Source: Magnolia sinica (taxonomy: Eukaryota; Streptophyta; Magnoliopsida; Magnoliales; Magnoliaceae). From it: a DNA stretch of 64,000 bases. Positions within the stretch are counted from its first letter, which is position 1. Each line of letters begins with the position of its first letter. The stretch lies in assembly GCF_029962835.1 (NCBI RefSeq), contig NC_080591.1:44461501-44525500 (forward strand), written 5' to 3'. Made by a program: the position numbers and the translations under genes. Below the pieces are notes generated by a model that saw nothing but the letters and a program-made list of their open reading frames with translations, did not search any database and was not told the DNA's origin. Below are positions 11,801 through 23,891 of the stretch, one piece after another.

Positions 11801-12830
11801 TACACAAGTGCAGAGGACTGGAATCCTCCCCCAACTCTAAAAAGCTTGTGCAACATCAGAGCTCAATGCCTAACGCCCATCTTTTGTATGTGTCCGTGGG
11901 TGAGTTGCAAAGCCTCATGCTCAGTGTACATAGAAAAAAGTGAATTGACCCAAAATTCATATGGGGCAATGTACAATCCTGCTTAAGAGCTCTAAATCCA
12001 ATCAATGTGTCCCACCTAAGTTTTAGATGAAGCTAATTTTTTGGATGTCTCATCATCATTGTGGTTGTAACTTAATGAACTAGTTGAAAGGAATATGAAC
12101 AACATGGTGGCCTCCAGGAGATATTTTTTTTTTTGGTATATGTTCCATTCCACTATTCCAAGTGGTTTGGCCCACTTGAGGTTTGGATCAGCTTGATTTT
12201 TGGGCTCGGTTCCTAACATGAGCTGATTCAACTGATAAACCGATTGGATGTCACAACCACAACTACAACCCTCAGAGCTCAAATGTTGCATGCTCTTCCT
12301 ACAACATGTGTCGGAGAGGATTTCGTTGAAACAGAGAGAGGCTTTTATTTATCTAGTTGACAACTTCCTCTATTCCTTTTTTATGTGCGTACATGCATAT
12401 ACCGTGTATACATGTTATTACTGGTATTGAGCCAAGCAAGGTATGGTCTTACTTCGCTTTGTGCTTTTTCGATTGTTGTCATGAGCTGTGTTTCACCCTA
12501 CCTAACTAACCGCTTAATAGTTGTTTTTATTAGGCTGTTTGCTTATAATTTTAAATTACCAACTCAAGCAAGCATGAGTGGAGGTATTATTTTGACAACC
12601 ATCTATGCACATGCCTTCGCCCATTCATCAACTTCTCCCATGCATGCATCCCATCCCAAATGTCCACTTGCTTGGCACTCTAAATGTGCATGGACCAAAC
12701 ATCTGATTGATGGACTTGTGTGTTTTTAAGACTAATTGGTCGTGCCTATTGTGCATGAGGCTTAGCCCCAAAATCAGATATGATAGACACTACACATGTT
12801 ATTTTTCATTTCAATATGTCCATTAGGCCT
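11801..12830. other. Intergenic; contains a half copy of the GGCCCAC inverted repeat at 12120-12245
   Basis: No gene can be supported. The stretch 12120-12245 matches the right arm of the repeat described at 9290-10080 ('ggtttggcccacttgaggtttggat' followed by 'tttttgggctc'). The rest is AT-rich and unique within the window. Confidence 0.5.
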
Positions 12831-12898
12831 TGTTTGGTAGATGAGCTTAAGATAAGCTAGCCTTAGATGGGAATCACTCAAGAAAAATTCTTAACCAG

Positions 12899-13440
12899 GG
12901 GACTCTCTAACATCCATTTCAGATGGTTTGTGATCAAACCATCCAAAGACTTATATTTTAAAGGAAACATGTATGGATCATCATCTTTAACCTTTGAAGA
13001 GACCACGATTGTGGTCATGTGAAGAGTAGGCCATTAACATAGGCCCGAGATAAAGAGTCCTCGCTAGTTTCTTATGGAAAAATTTCTCCAATGTTATAGT
13101 TATTTAGATTGAGTTAAATACTTAAATAATATTTTCATCACAAACAAAACTTAAGGATGAGTTTCTCTTTACCAGTGGAGTCTCCAACATCGATTTCAGA
13201 TGGCTTGCAATCAAATTGTCCAAATGCTTACATTTTTAAGGAATCATGTATGGATCATCATCTTTAACCTTCAAAGATCATTATCTTGGTCATGTTACGA
13301 GTGGGCCACTATCATAGGCCCCACGTAAAAGTCCTCCGATTGAATTTTCATCTTAGTTTAACTTATTTTGGAGAGTTTTCTCTTATATTTTAGTATTTAT
13401 ATTGAATTAAATACTTAAATAATGTTTTAATCACTTTCTT
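12899..13440. repeat. Imperfect direct tandem duplication, two units of about 270 bp
   Basis: Unit 1 (about 12899-13145) and unit 2 (about 13178-13440) share 'gactct-ctaacatc-atttcagatgg', 'catgtatggatcatcatc', 'tttaacctt', a CATAGGCCC block and 'gaattaaatacttaaataat'. By eye they are roughly 80% identical. No coding potential is seen. The left edge at 12834 ('ggccttgtttggta') resembles the start of a Tourist-type MITE, but no partner end was found. Confidence 0.7.
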
Positions 13441-14063
13441 TGTGGCTTTTGAGATATCAAATGATGAAAGTAGTCCCATTTAAAAGCCTATTAAGTTAGC
13501 TTTTCAGTGAGCTCAAAATCGTGCAATTTTGAAACTCTATGAGCAACTTATGACCAATTTTCCAAAGATGTGTAGGGTTGTAATAGAAATAATGTAGGGT
13601 CGTGATAAAAATAAGGAATATTTTTATCATTTTTTGTTGAGGTAAATGGTTATGATTAGAAGTTATGATGTTGAATGAATGGTTTATATTGACTAGAGTT
13701 TAAACTTTGGTTATTAATAAAATGGTTCCCATAAGTGATAATACCATAGTTGATAGTTGATTGTTTCTATGAAAATTGCTTTTATTCCTCTTTGCGTGAG
13801 AAGAAAAGGAGGGGATGCTTAAATCCTTTGATCATCCAAGTATTTTTCTCATAAGAACATATTTGAGAGAATATCAACGATTTCGATTGAGGGATATGTT
13901 CATGTAAATATGAAAGTCCATCATTGGCAGCCATATCCAAGAATATCAACATTGATGCATACTTTCTTATTTCCTAATTATTGTCAATTTGTCATTGAAT
14001 CAAGGGAATCATCTGCCCATCAACAATCTTCATTGGCAATATATTCACCATCAACATTGATGG
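13441..14063. other. Intergenic AT-rich stretch, nothing recognised
   Basis: No open frame with a recognisable protein, no terminal repeats, and no tandem array beyond a short 'caacattgatg' echo near 13950 and 14052. Confidence 0.5.
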
Positions 14064-15840
14064 TGTAACACCTCGGTTTTTGCCGCTCAAGTGCGGTGCT
14101 CTTGCATTTAAAACTCGAGTATCATACTTAGGCAAATAGTAAATGTGGATATGCTTCCTATGTTACATATAGTTAGATTTTCATCCAATAGAAAATCAGA
14201 GTATTAAATTTAGAGATAAAACAATACGTGGCCATATTTCCCATATTTTCCAATAGGCAGATTATCATCCATTCATTTCAAATCAAAGTAGCATTTATCA
14301 AGCAGTGGTGTCAAAAGATAAGTAACGATAACCACATCAAAAATATCAGGCCAATATCGTCAAAATACAAATCTAAAAGGAGTGCGTCTGAAACTATAAA
14401 TAAAGTATATATAACTAATGTACAAGATACAAAATTTACGAAAGAAAGAACAAGCAAACTATTAGTTGAGCTCGTACAGGTCAGCCACACTAGCAAATGA
14501 CTCCTCATCTCCTAGCTCCTCAGGAGGCACTCCATTACCTGGTCGGTGCAATTGTATATAACAAACAACGTGAGTGGCCGACTTAATGACAAATCCCCTC
14601 AAGATTACACATATGATATATTAATCAATATTAGTTTCAAATAACAAACCATGCCTTAACATACATTTCATAAATGCAAATCTTATTTAAATGCATGGAT
14701 GAATGAAAGGCACTCATACTTGGGGATGCACATCTAGATGGAAAACCATGGCTAGCCACCAGCAAAAATACAATAAGTATGTGCTCACAATAACTAGCCA
14801 CATCCAAAATGGCCATTTGTATAGTGGTTTAGTCACATGTGAAAATACAAGTATGTTTTCACAATGAGTAGCCACCCGATAACACCTGCACAAAAAGGGG
14901 ATGACCACACAGTGACTAATCACTAGCGAAAATACAACAAGTACATGCTCATAATGATTAGCCACCGATAAAATTCCACATAAAATGGACATTCATATAA
15001 TGTACTAGACAGTGGTGAAAATACAAATACGTGCTCACAATGGCTAGACACCGGACAATGCCCACATGTCATGTATGCATGATTTGCCTAACCATTATTA
15101 GTCCAATTTACGAACATTCCTATCATGATAAACCTTTACAAGTAGTCTTTCCAAGTTAATAATAACACGCTAGTTTAGTTATTTCTTCTATTATAGTGCA
15201 ATCATAACAATGGTCTAGTCACCAGTAAAAATACAACAAGTACGTACTCACAATGACTAGCTACCTAATAAGCCACTTAGGGCAATCAAATCCGTTCAAG
15301 GACACCACAATGTTCAATCCATCAAGCCACATAGCACAATCAAGTCCATTCAAGGACAACATAATGTTTCAATCCATCAAGCCACATAGGGAAATCAAAT
15401 ATCATAAGGTTTTAATCCAATTTACATAACCTCACATGATAAAGGCCACTAGTTCAAGGTGTGCTTCCATCGATTCATATCATTAACAATTGAAATCACA
15501 TAAGAAATGAATGAAAATGGCAACATGATCAATTCATAAAATGTCAATCCTAAATACATAAAAAAATATACAATAGATCACAAGTTTTACAATTGGGTTT
15601 TAATTGTCACATTGTCACAATTCTAAGCATATTAATAATCTAGCACATGTTACTTATATAAAAGCATGGTAGAATTTATGTTCATGTGCAAAATAAGGGT
15701 TATATTCAAGCAATTGTAGATACCTAAGAAAGTGCACATGAGTTAAATATGTACATGCATAGGTTTCTAGAGTTCAAGAAATCTATCAATTATCTTAAGA
15801 TTAACACATGTAATATGAATTACAAGGATTATCACATGAT
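14064..15840 (-). mobile_element. Gypsy-like LTR remnant in the kleisin gene intron, with diverged repeats
   Basis: At 14064 the plus strand reads TGTAACACCTCGG. On the minus strand this is an LTR end of the GGTGTTACA type, common in plant Gypsy elements. The interior has no coding region. Between 14750 and 15275 a unit of about 80 bp recurs at least five times, each with 'aaaatacaa-aagtacgtgctcacaatga-tag-cacc'. A second short repeat, 'aatccatcaagccacatag', occurs twice at 15315-15390. The right end and a target duplication were not found. Position just before the splice acceptor at 15846 places the remnant in an intron of the RAD21-like pseudogene. Confidence 0.4.
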
Positions 15841-15846
15841 TCATAG

Positions 15847-16562
15847 ACATGCTTCCTGAAGTCCCAATTGCACTAAGGTTATCGGGTCATCTTCTACTAG
15901 GTGTTGTCAGAATATACTCGAAGAAGGTTGACTATCTTTACCATGATTACAATGAGGTCTTGACCCATCTCAGGGTTGCATTTGCCTTGATACAAGTCAA
16001 TTTGTCGGAAGACGCGAACCATGCGTCGTTTCACTCTGTCACGCTGCCAGAGACCTTTGAACTTGATGAATTGGACTTAGATGACACTATATCAGACCCA
16101 ATAAGGGTTTTTGAAGCTTGCGTAACTAAGATAAAGTTTGTGCTCACAATCTAACTATACACACCATATGTTTTGTTCTCAGGGCCCTAGGTAATCATCT
16201 CAAAACTCTTGAGGAGATCACCATCACAGGTATAAGATTCATGCGTCGCATTCATGATGTTGTCTTTGTCAATTTCTTCACATGGTGTGTATTTTTCAGT
16301 AATGAATGCTTGGGGTTGTGAATGTAGATCAGATCCCGGGTGAAGGAGATCCATACGTCACTTTTTTGGTTTATCAATGAGGTTTAATGTTTCTTGGCTC
16401 TTGCAACACTATCTTAATAGTCTTTCACCTTCAAAATGCCTAACCAGTGAAGGTTGCATCATAGCCTGAAAAACATTTCTTTCCTTTTTTCTTGCAGGAT
16501 ATTATGATGGACACATCTCCAGCAGACTTTCCAAACCTTGGTGCTGGACCAATGGAAGAAGA
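15847..16562 (+). pseudogene. RAD21/SCC1 alpha-kleisin (SYN2/RAD21.1-like) pseudogene, 5' exons
   Basis: Four exons: about 15847-16106, 16183-16229, 16328-16381 and 16498-16562, with AG acceptors and mostly GT donors. The first encodes PEVPIALRLSGHLLLGVVRI, YSKKVDYLYHDYNEVL and SVTLPETFELDELDLDDT, the second half of the kleisin N-terminal domain that binds SMC3. The next ones give EEITITDQIPGEGDPYVT and DIMMDTSP. Together they follow Arabidopsis SYN2/RAD21.1 as I remember it. The exon with the start codon (MFYS...) is not visible upstream. A frameshift in the third exon breaks the transition to DIMMDTSP. Intact, the protein would be the cleavable ring-closing subunit of cohesin. Splice sites survive, but the gene cannot make a full protein. 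Confidence 0.85.
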
Positions 16563-16604
16563 GTATGTTTGCTATTCTATTGGACTTCATGTATCTTCTT
16601 TATC

Positions 16605-16609
16605 TGAGG
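16605..16609. other. Left target-site duplication of family B (TGAGG)
   Basis: TGAGG at 16605-16609 is repeated at 33572-33576, directly outside the two outer LTR ends. The 5-bp duplication shows that everything between is one insertion (with later nested ones) into a kleisin intron. Confidence 0.9.
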
Positions 16610-17221
16610 TGTTGTGCAGCACGCCAACAACAAAGTGAACCGAGATCCAATCTCCGGTCTCACCCACAAACAATAAACAGAAAGAAATATAATTTAGAAG
16701 TAGAATCAAAACATACCAAAAAACCACAAGACAAGATATACATGGAAAAACCCCAAACAAGGGTAAAAAACAATGGGTGCAAACTTCCACTATGAAGAAA
16801 ACAAGATTCCAAGAAATATATTAACCTTTTCCCTTTAGATGTATAGAGAAAACCCTTTACCCATACTTTATAATACCTTTTACATACCCTACAATAAACC
16901 CTAGGACCCTTATTTATAGTTTAGGCAACTTTCCTTTCATACCTCTGCGAAACTGACTCAAATTTCTATAATCTGTATCAAATTCGCAAAACGAATCTGT
17001 GTAACCTCGACTAGTTGAGCAGGTTGCTCAACGTGTCGAGCAAACCCTCGACTGGTCGAGCAGGGGCCCCAACCGGTCGAGCACCGCGGACTGAAAAACT
17101 ATGGCTCGCTGGACTTTGAGTCGAGCTAGCCCTCGACTGGTCGAGTAGGCCACTCGACCGGTCGAGTAGAGCACTCGACTGATCGAGCAACCCTGTCCAG
17201 ATGTGGCTCCATATCTCAACA
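16610..17221 (-). repeat. 3' LTR of family B (612 bp)
   Basis: TG...CA-ended repeat matching 21195-21344 plus 33151-33571. The TATA box (TATAAATA, minus strand) is at 16911-16918. Upstream of it in U3, at about 17008-17190, lie about seven palindromes of the types CTCGACTGGTCGAG and CTCGACCGGTCGAG, plus the spacer GCTGGACTTTGAGTCGA at about 17109-17126. The short open frame on the minus strand across these palindromes is not a gene. Confidence 0.9.
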
Positions 17222-17249
17222 ATCTCCCACTTAGAGACACGTCACCATA

Positions 17250-20200
17250 AACTTTCGTCTTCTACATCCAGAGTGCAGCACATCCCCGTCTTTAACCCTG
17301 AAGACCAATCAAAGCTGAACAGAGCTTCAGCCTCTCCCGTGTGACTGCCTTGGTAAGCATATCCGCAGGATTCTCACTTGTATGAATCTTCTCCGAACAA
17401 TCGATCCATCTTCCAGTAATGAACGTATGAAGTGATATCTGAAGTCAATACGCTTGGTCCTTAAATGAAAGGCTGAATTCTTAGCCAAGTGTATTACACT
17501 CTAACTGTCACTGTACAGCTTGCAATCTGCTTGCTTCTTACCCAACTCTTCCATGAAACCTTGCATCCACACCATCTCCTTGCATGTTTCTATAGCTGCA
17601 ACATATTCTACTTCCGTCGTACTGATAGATACTATCTTCTATATCTGAGAGACCCAACTGACTGCAACACTACCAAGAGTAAAGACATAATCTGTAGTGC
17701 TTCTTTTGCTATCGATATCTCATGCCAAATCTGAATCTATGCAACCTTGTAGCTTAATTTTTGATCCACCATAGCACAGCCCTATATACACAGTAGCTAC
17801 CAAGTATCTGAGGATCCACTTCACAGTTTCCCAATGTTTCTTCCCGAGGTTGTTCATGAACCTGCTAACAACTCTCACTGCTTGAACAATGTTTAGCCTC
17901 GTACTCACCATAGCATACAAGAGACTCCCAATAGTTGACACGTATGGGACTTTAGTCATGTAGTCTCATTCCTCCCGTGTCTTCGCACCTTGCTCCTTAG
18001 AAAGCTTGAAGTGATTGCCTAATGGAGTGTTAACTGGCTTAGCACCTCCCATATTAAATTGATCAAGTAACTTGGCTATATACACTGCCTGTGACAAAAC
18101 CAGTTTCTTATTTTCCCTGTCACGCTTTATCTTCATGCCTAGGATTTATTTTGTAGCTCCTAAATCCTTCATGGTAAATTCTCTAGACAGTTGTCCTTTG
18201 AGAATGAGATGTCCTTCATGCTTGAACCGGCCACAAACATATCATCAACGTACAGAAGAAGGATGATGTATGATGTATCAAACTTCTTCAAATAGCAACA
18301 ATGGTCTACATGACATCTCCTAAAATCATTTTCTAGCATGAAACTGTTGAACTTCTTGTACCACTGCCTCGGGGCTTGCTTCAGGCCATATAGACTCTTC
18401 TTCAGTCTACACACCTTGTTCTCCTTTCTTGGTACCACGTATCCTATCAGCTGATGCATATATATCTCTTCTTCAACATCCTCATAAAGAAAGGCCGTCT
18501 TAACATCTAGCTGCTCTAGATATAAGTCCTTTGTAGCCAGTACACTCAAAACCATGTGAATCGTAGACATTTTCACTACCAGTGAAAATATTCAGTGAAA
18601 TCAATACCTGCCTTTTATTGAAACCCTTTCACAACCAATCTTGACTTGTATCATTTTGAACCATCGTGCTCCTCCTTCAGTCTATAAACTCACTTGTTAT
18701 GAAGAGTTTTCTTACCCTTAGGTAGAGTGACTAGCTCCCATGTACGATTTGACTCAAGAGAGTCCATCTCATCATCCATGGCCTGCTCTAACTTAACCCT
18801 TGTATCTGATTGTAATGCCTCTTCAAAACACTCCGGTTCACCATTATCCGTCAGTAGTAGATAATGTAAGGAGGGTGAGTATCGAACCGTAGGTCTCCTC
18901 TCCCGAGTAGACCTCCTCACAACCGGTGTCTATGGCTATGCCTCTAATGGTCCTGTGCATGATCATCTTGTAGCGCTCTAACACCTGTGTCTGATAACTC
19001 TTCCAACTCTAGAATTCTTTCTCCTTGGCCTTATTTTGCTGCACACTCTCCTTACGCATCACTTTTTCATTGAAGACTACATCTTTGCTTCTGATGATTT
19101 TTCTATTTTCTGTATACCAAAACCAGTAGCCAAAATCATGCTGCTCGTAACCTATAAACGTGCACCTCCTTGACTTCGCATTTAGCTTGTTTCTATGCTC
19201 TGCATCAATGTGAACATATGAAGCACAACCGAACACTCTGAGATGTGCAAGGTTCACTTCTTTCCCAGTCCACGTTTCTTCTGGTAGCCCACCATCCATT
19301 GGTGTTGAGGAACTTCTATTGATGAGATATGCGGCAATATTCACAGCATCTGCCTAAAACATCTTGGGCAACCTTGCATGTAATCTCATGCTCCTGATGC
19401 ACTCAAGGATGGTCCTATTAATGTGCTCAGCCACACCATTCTATTACGGTGTCCCTGGAATTATTTTCTAATGTTTGATTCCATTTACTGCACAATACTC
19501 CTCAAACCTCTTATCACAATACTCTCCCCCATTATCTGATATAAGACATTTTACTGTTTTACCTATCTCGTTTTCTACCATAACTTTTCACTTCTTAAAA
19601 ACATCAAATACATCAAATTTATGCTTTAAGAAATAGACCCATAGTTTTCTACTAGTATCATCAATAAAATAAACAAAATAACATGAGCCACCAAGAGATG
19701 ATACTTGTGCCGGTCACCACACATTAGTGTGTACAAGCTCCAACAGATGCGTCTTTGGAGCACGTCCTGTTTTCTTGAAGCTTACCCTCTTCTGCTTACC
19801 AAACATGCAGTCCTCGCAGAATTTTAAGTCAATAGACTTCAGCACTGTTAGCTTCCCTTTTGATAATAGCACTTTCATCCCTTTCTTACTCATATGTCCC
19901 AACCTCTGATGTCATAATTGCCCATTCACTCTAGTTGATGCGACTGTGAGTGAACTATACGATCCTTAAGTCACGTACAAAATACCTTCCTTCTTGCCTC
20001 AAGATATCACCAAGGTGCCTTTTGTGATCTTCCAGGAATCACTAGTTAATGTCGTCAAATATCCGGTATTGGCTAACTGCCCCACTGAGATCAAATTCCA
20101 TTTCAAACTCGGTATATGTCCGACATCCTTCAATTTCAAAGTCGTTCTGTCATTTTGATTTATATGAACATCTCTCTTTCCAACAATACTACACGGTTCA

Positions 20201-21100
20201 TCATTACCTAGGTAAATACTCTCGAAGTCACCTGACATATAATCACGGAGAACTTCCTTACACGAAGTGGCATGAAACGAAGCACCCGAGTCTATAACCT
20301 AAGACTCATTCCTCACATAAAGAGACAAGATCAATACCTCTGTGTCGCTTTACTCGAATAGATTCACTGAATCCTTCCCGCCTTGAGAGTTTCCTTCTTG
20401 TTTCTTAAGTGCCCTGCAATCACGTTTCATGTGCTCCTTCTTGCCGCAATGCCAACACCCGTCTTTGTCTTTCAGTCCCTTGGACTTCTTCCTCAACTTA
20501 GAACATCCGTATTTATTTCCTCCTTTGCTCAGTGATCTTCCTTCTCCTTCAACGTTTAGAGTATTCCCTGAATTTCTTAAAATTTCTGATGTCTTTCTTC
20601 TAGATTCTTCACTGAGAATTAGACCGGCTATATCATCAAACTTCAGCTTTGTCGACCCTGAAAAATTACCCATGACAATCACCAAACCATGCCAACTATC
20701 TAGCAAACTAGATAAGATCAATAACACCCTGACTTCCTCTTCAAAAATAATACCAAAGAATTCCAATTGGCTCGTGACTATATTGAACTCGTTTAGATGT
20801 TCAGTCACACTCCCACCATCTGACATCTTCATGTTGAATAGCCATTTCATGAGATGAACATTGTTGGACACTGAGGGTTTTTCATACATCACAGTTAGGG
20901 CTTCCATTAATTCTTTTATATTTTTTACATTGGATATATTGAAGGCGACCCTCTTAGACAAAGAGAGTCGGATCGTTCCTAAAGCTTTCAAATCCAATAA
21001 AAACCATTCATCATCTGTCATCTTTTCTGATTTCTTCTCTTTTCCTCCTAGAGGAATATAGAGGTCCTTCTGATACAGATAATCCTCCATCTGCATCTTC
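17250..21100 (-). mobile_element. Family B gag-pol coding remnant (Copia)
   Basis: From right to left on the minus strand: gag (21096-20350) with a CCHC knuckle CWHCGKKEHMKRDC near 20425-20465; protease-linker fragments (20238-19999); GAG-pre-integrase with FCEDCMFGKQKRVSF (19902-19714); integrase pieces (about 19700-19000) including LINRSSSTPMDGGLPEE-like sequence; reverse transcriptase (18920-18169) with [14 protein letters not shown] and LLYVDDMFVAG; and RNase H pieces (17959-17500). Motif order and wording fit the Tork/TNT1 branch (inference). Many breaks; a fossil. Confidence 0.88.
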
Positions 21101-21194
21101 CAGAAGGTAAAGTTTGAACCATCAAACTTTTCAATTCTTTCCCTTCTTCCGTCATTGCTCTCACTTGAACTAAACCAATAGCTTTGATACTAGT

Positions 21195-21344
21195 TGTTGC
21201 GCAATATGCCAACAACGCAGTGAACTGAGATCCAATCTCCGGTCTCACCTACAAATGATAAATAGAAAGAAATATAATTTAGAAGTAGAATCAAAACATA
21301 CCAAACAAACTACAAGACAAGATATACGTGGAAAAACTCCAAAC
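21195..21344 (-). repeat. 5' LTR of family B, left half (interrupted by family C)
   Basis: Starts TGTTGCGCAATATGCC. It matches 16610-16759 until CCAAAC, where family C is inserted. The second half resumes at 33151. Confidence 0.9.
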
Positions 21345-23700
21345 TGAAATTGTGTTAATGACCACTTTAGTTGAAGTGGGAATAAGCCAAGATGTCGTAG
21401 AGGGGGGTGAATAAGATTTTTAAGTTTTTATGATGAATTTTAAACCTATCAACTCAATCCTAAGTAAACATGCAAGAATCAGGATTTCTTCAAAATGACT
21501 CTAATGGCTTCCAAGCCAAATAGAGGATCCAACCATAAAACTATTCAAAAGATAAACAAGATGCACAATACAGTTCATGATGGATGTGACTGTGTGTGAG
21601 ATGTGATTTTACTTAGTTCCAAATAATCATGTATGCTATGAGAAAATTCAGATAAATCATACATACAGTAGAAGTAAATGGCAATCTCAAACACCGTTGT
21701 TTTTATAGTGGTTCGACTACATGTCTACTCCACTTCCGACGGATGCGCTCAACCCTTGAGTGTATTGGATCTCACTAACGAAGGTTTCACATCAGGTTCA
21801 CCTCAAACCGGAGGTTTCAAATCAGGTTCACCTCAAACTAGTACAGCCTAATCTCGGCTGACTTTAATATGTCTAAACAATACAAGTTTATACCCCACAT
21901 AAGAGCAAGGGTCAACACACAGCGCCCAACTTTTAGGCCACACAGGCCAAGGATCCACACAAGGAACCTACCAGTTTATGCTCCCATGAGCAAGGGTCAA
22001 CACACAACACTCAGGTTAAGGACCTACACTAGGACCTAAGTTGATGCTCTCCACAGAGCAGGGGTCGACACAAAGTACCTACCATGTACATTCCCGTCGA
22101 AGGCCGGGCTTGAAAGGGGTGAGAAGCACCTTAGACCCAATCCTACAAAAAGAATGATCACAAGGGTTCTCTTAGACTCTAATGACTTACAGATAAGTAG
22201 ATGAGCCCCATTAAGCACGTTGATGAAGATCTCCTCCTTTGATGATGAAGAATCTTCAGCTCCCTTGAACCGCAACTCAGATGATATACCAATGTAAGGA
22301 AACGGGTTAGGTCAAGGTTATGATGGAATCCTACTCTATTAAATGTTTTCCTATAAAGGAGATGGAGCGATTTCAATCATCTATGCATTCAAGGCATCCT
22401 AGCTTAATGATTTGCCATTAAGATGGTAGCTGCAGGATCCTTGAATGTGGAAGTTCATTCCCCATTCCATTCTATTGAATTTCAATGATGAGGGTGGATT
22501 GTGAATGAACTCCCATGAGAGAAAAGGCTTAGGATATATGATCTAGGTTTAAACACTCAAAAGCACACTCTTTTTTCTCTACAAATAACCAAGGGCAAGC
22601 TCTCATTAAATAGGCAAAAGGTTCCAACGGATATAAAATGGTCATATTTTTTATAGAGTTCGATATCCTCGAGCAGGTTCGATATCATCGAGCGTATACT
22701 CTCGATAACATCGACTGACCGCTCGATGATACGAACTCAAATTGTCAAACGCTTTTAAAACTTTTTGTCATCTGGTCGAGGAGATCGAACATGCTTCGAT
22801 GTCATCAGATTTCGAACTCCAATTTCATTAACACGAGGTTCGATTCCTCGACATTTAAAAATAAGAGAGTAGGTGCCTTTAGAACTTATCAGGTATGAGA
22901 TATGATCGAGCATCACTCGATATCATCAGAATTTGAATACCAATGATATCGATGACAGTGTCGATTCATCGATAATTCCAAGAAATTTTCCTATATTCTT
23001 ACTAGACAGTTTATGTCTTATTTCGATGACATCGACCATGCCTCGATATAATCAATATTTAAATATCGATTTTATCAAGTGATCCTCGATCCATTAAAGT
23101 TTCAACCAAAAAACTTGCTGGATAGATTTATATCCCAATCCGATATCATCGAAGGTCCATCGATATCATCGAGATTTGAATTTTGAAGATATCGAGGAGC
23201 CCTTCGATATATCGAGAATTACATGATTTTCCTTAGTAGTATTTTGGACGCAACTGACCAGATGTCGATTTTATCAAGTCGACTTGATGGACTCGAGATT
23301 GAAAATTCGATGATATCGAACAACCCATCGATTCATCGATAGTTCAGTTCAAAGTTCTTTGTGGTTGCTGGACATCTGAAGTCCTCAATTCGATAATATC
23401 AAGTGAGCTTCGAGGACATCGATAACAGGGTTCAATTTCATCGAGCCATGTATCGATAAATCGACAAAGGTAGAAAACTTAAAGATTTTCCAGATTTGCA
23501 AATTAGTTTTCTCACCTAAAACCCTAGGATGTTCTATTTAATTTTAAGGGTTTTATATACTTGGTGTTTTGGGACATGGGATATGAGGCTAAGGTTTACC
23601 TTTGGTGAGTTCAGGCACACATCCTGTTGAGGCAGACGCTTGAACAATCTTCCTATGGGGCTTCTTTGTCTCGCTGACTCAATGCTCACGGGCACTTTCA
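21345..23700 (-). repeat. 3' LTR of family C (about 2.36 kb)
   Basis: Runs from TGAAATTGTG to GGGCACTTTCA. A TATTTAA box on the minus strand lies near 22605-22612. Upstream in U3, at about 22655-23470, is a dense array of CGATATCATCGA-like half and full palindromes mixed with TCGATGATATCGA. Open frames across 22036-22376 are not supported as genes. Confidence 0.9.
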
Positions 23701-23891
23701 ATCTCCTCCTTTGTCAATTACGTGATAAAACACTCTAGAACGACTTCTAGACAACACCCTAAATTGTGTGTACTGAAATTTACACAATTTTACAAAGTTA
23801 TCTAGTTCAGACTTTTACAAAGCTATTTAGTTCATGCACACGACTGTATCATCAGTAGTAGTTGCTCCCCCTGTCGTCTTGCAGCTGTTCC

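Noticed and set aside
12016-12291. Small protein gene
   Set aside because: It overlaps an arm of the dispersed GGCCCAC inverted repeat and has no recognisable domain.
17028-17240. Open frame with similar peptides in two LTR families (also 33306-33644 and 62794-62985)
   Set aside because: The peptide similarity comes from shared palindromic DNA motifs in U3. The frames lie upstream of the TATA boxes and have no conserved start or stop.
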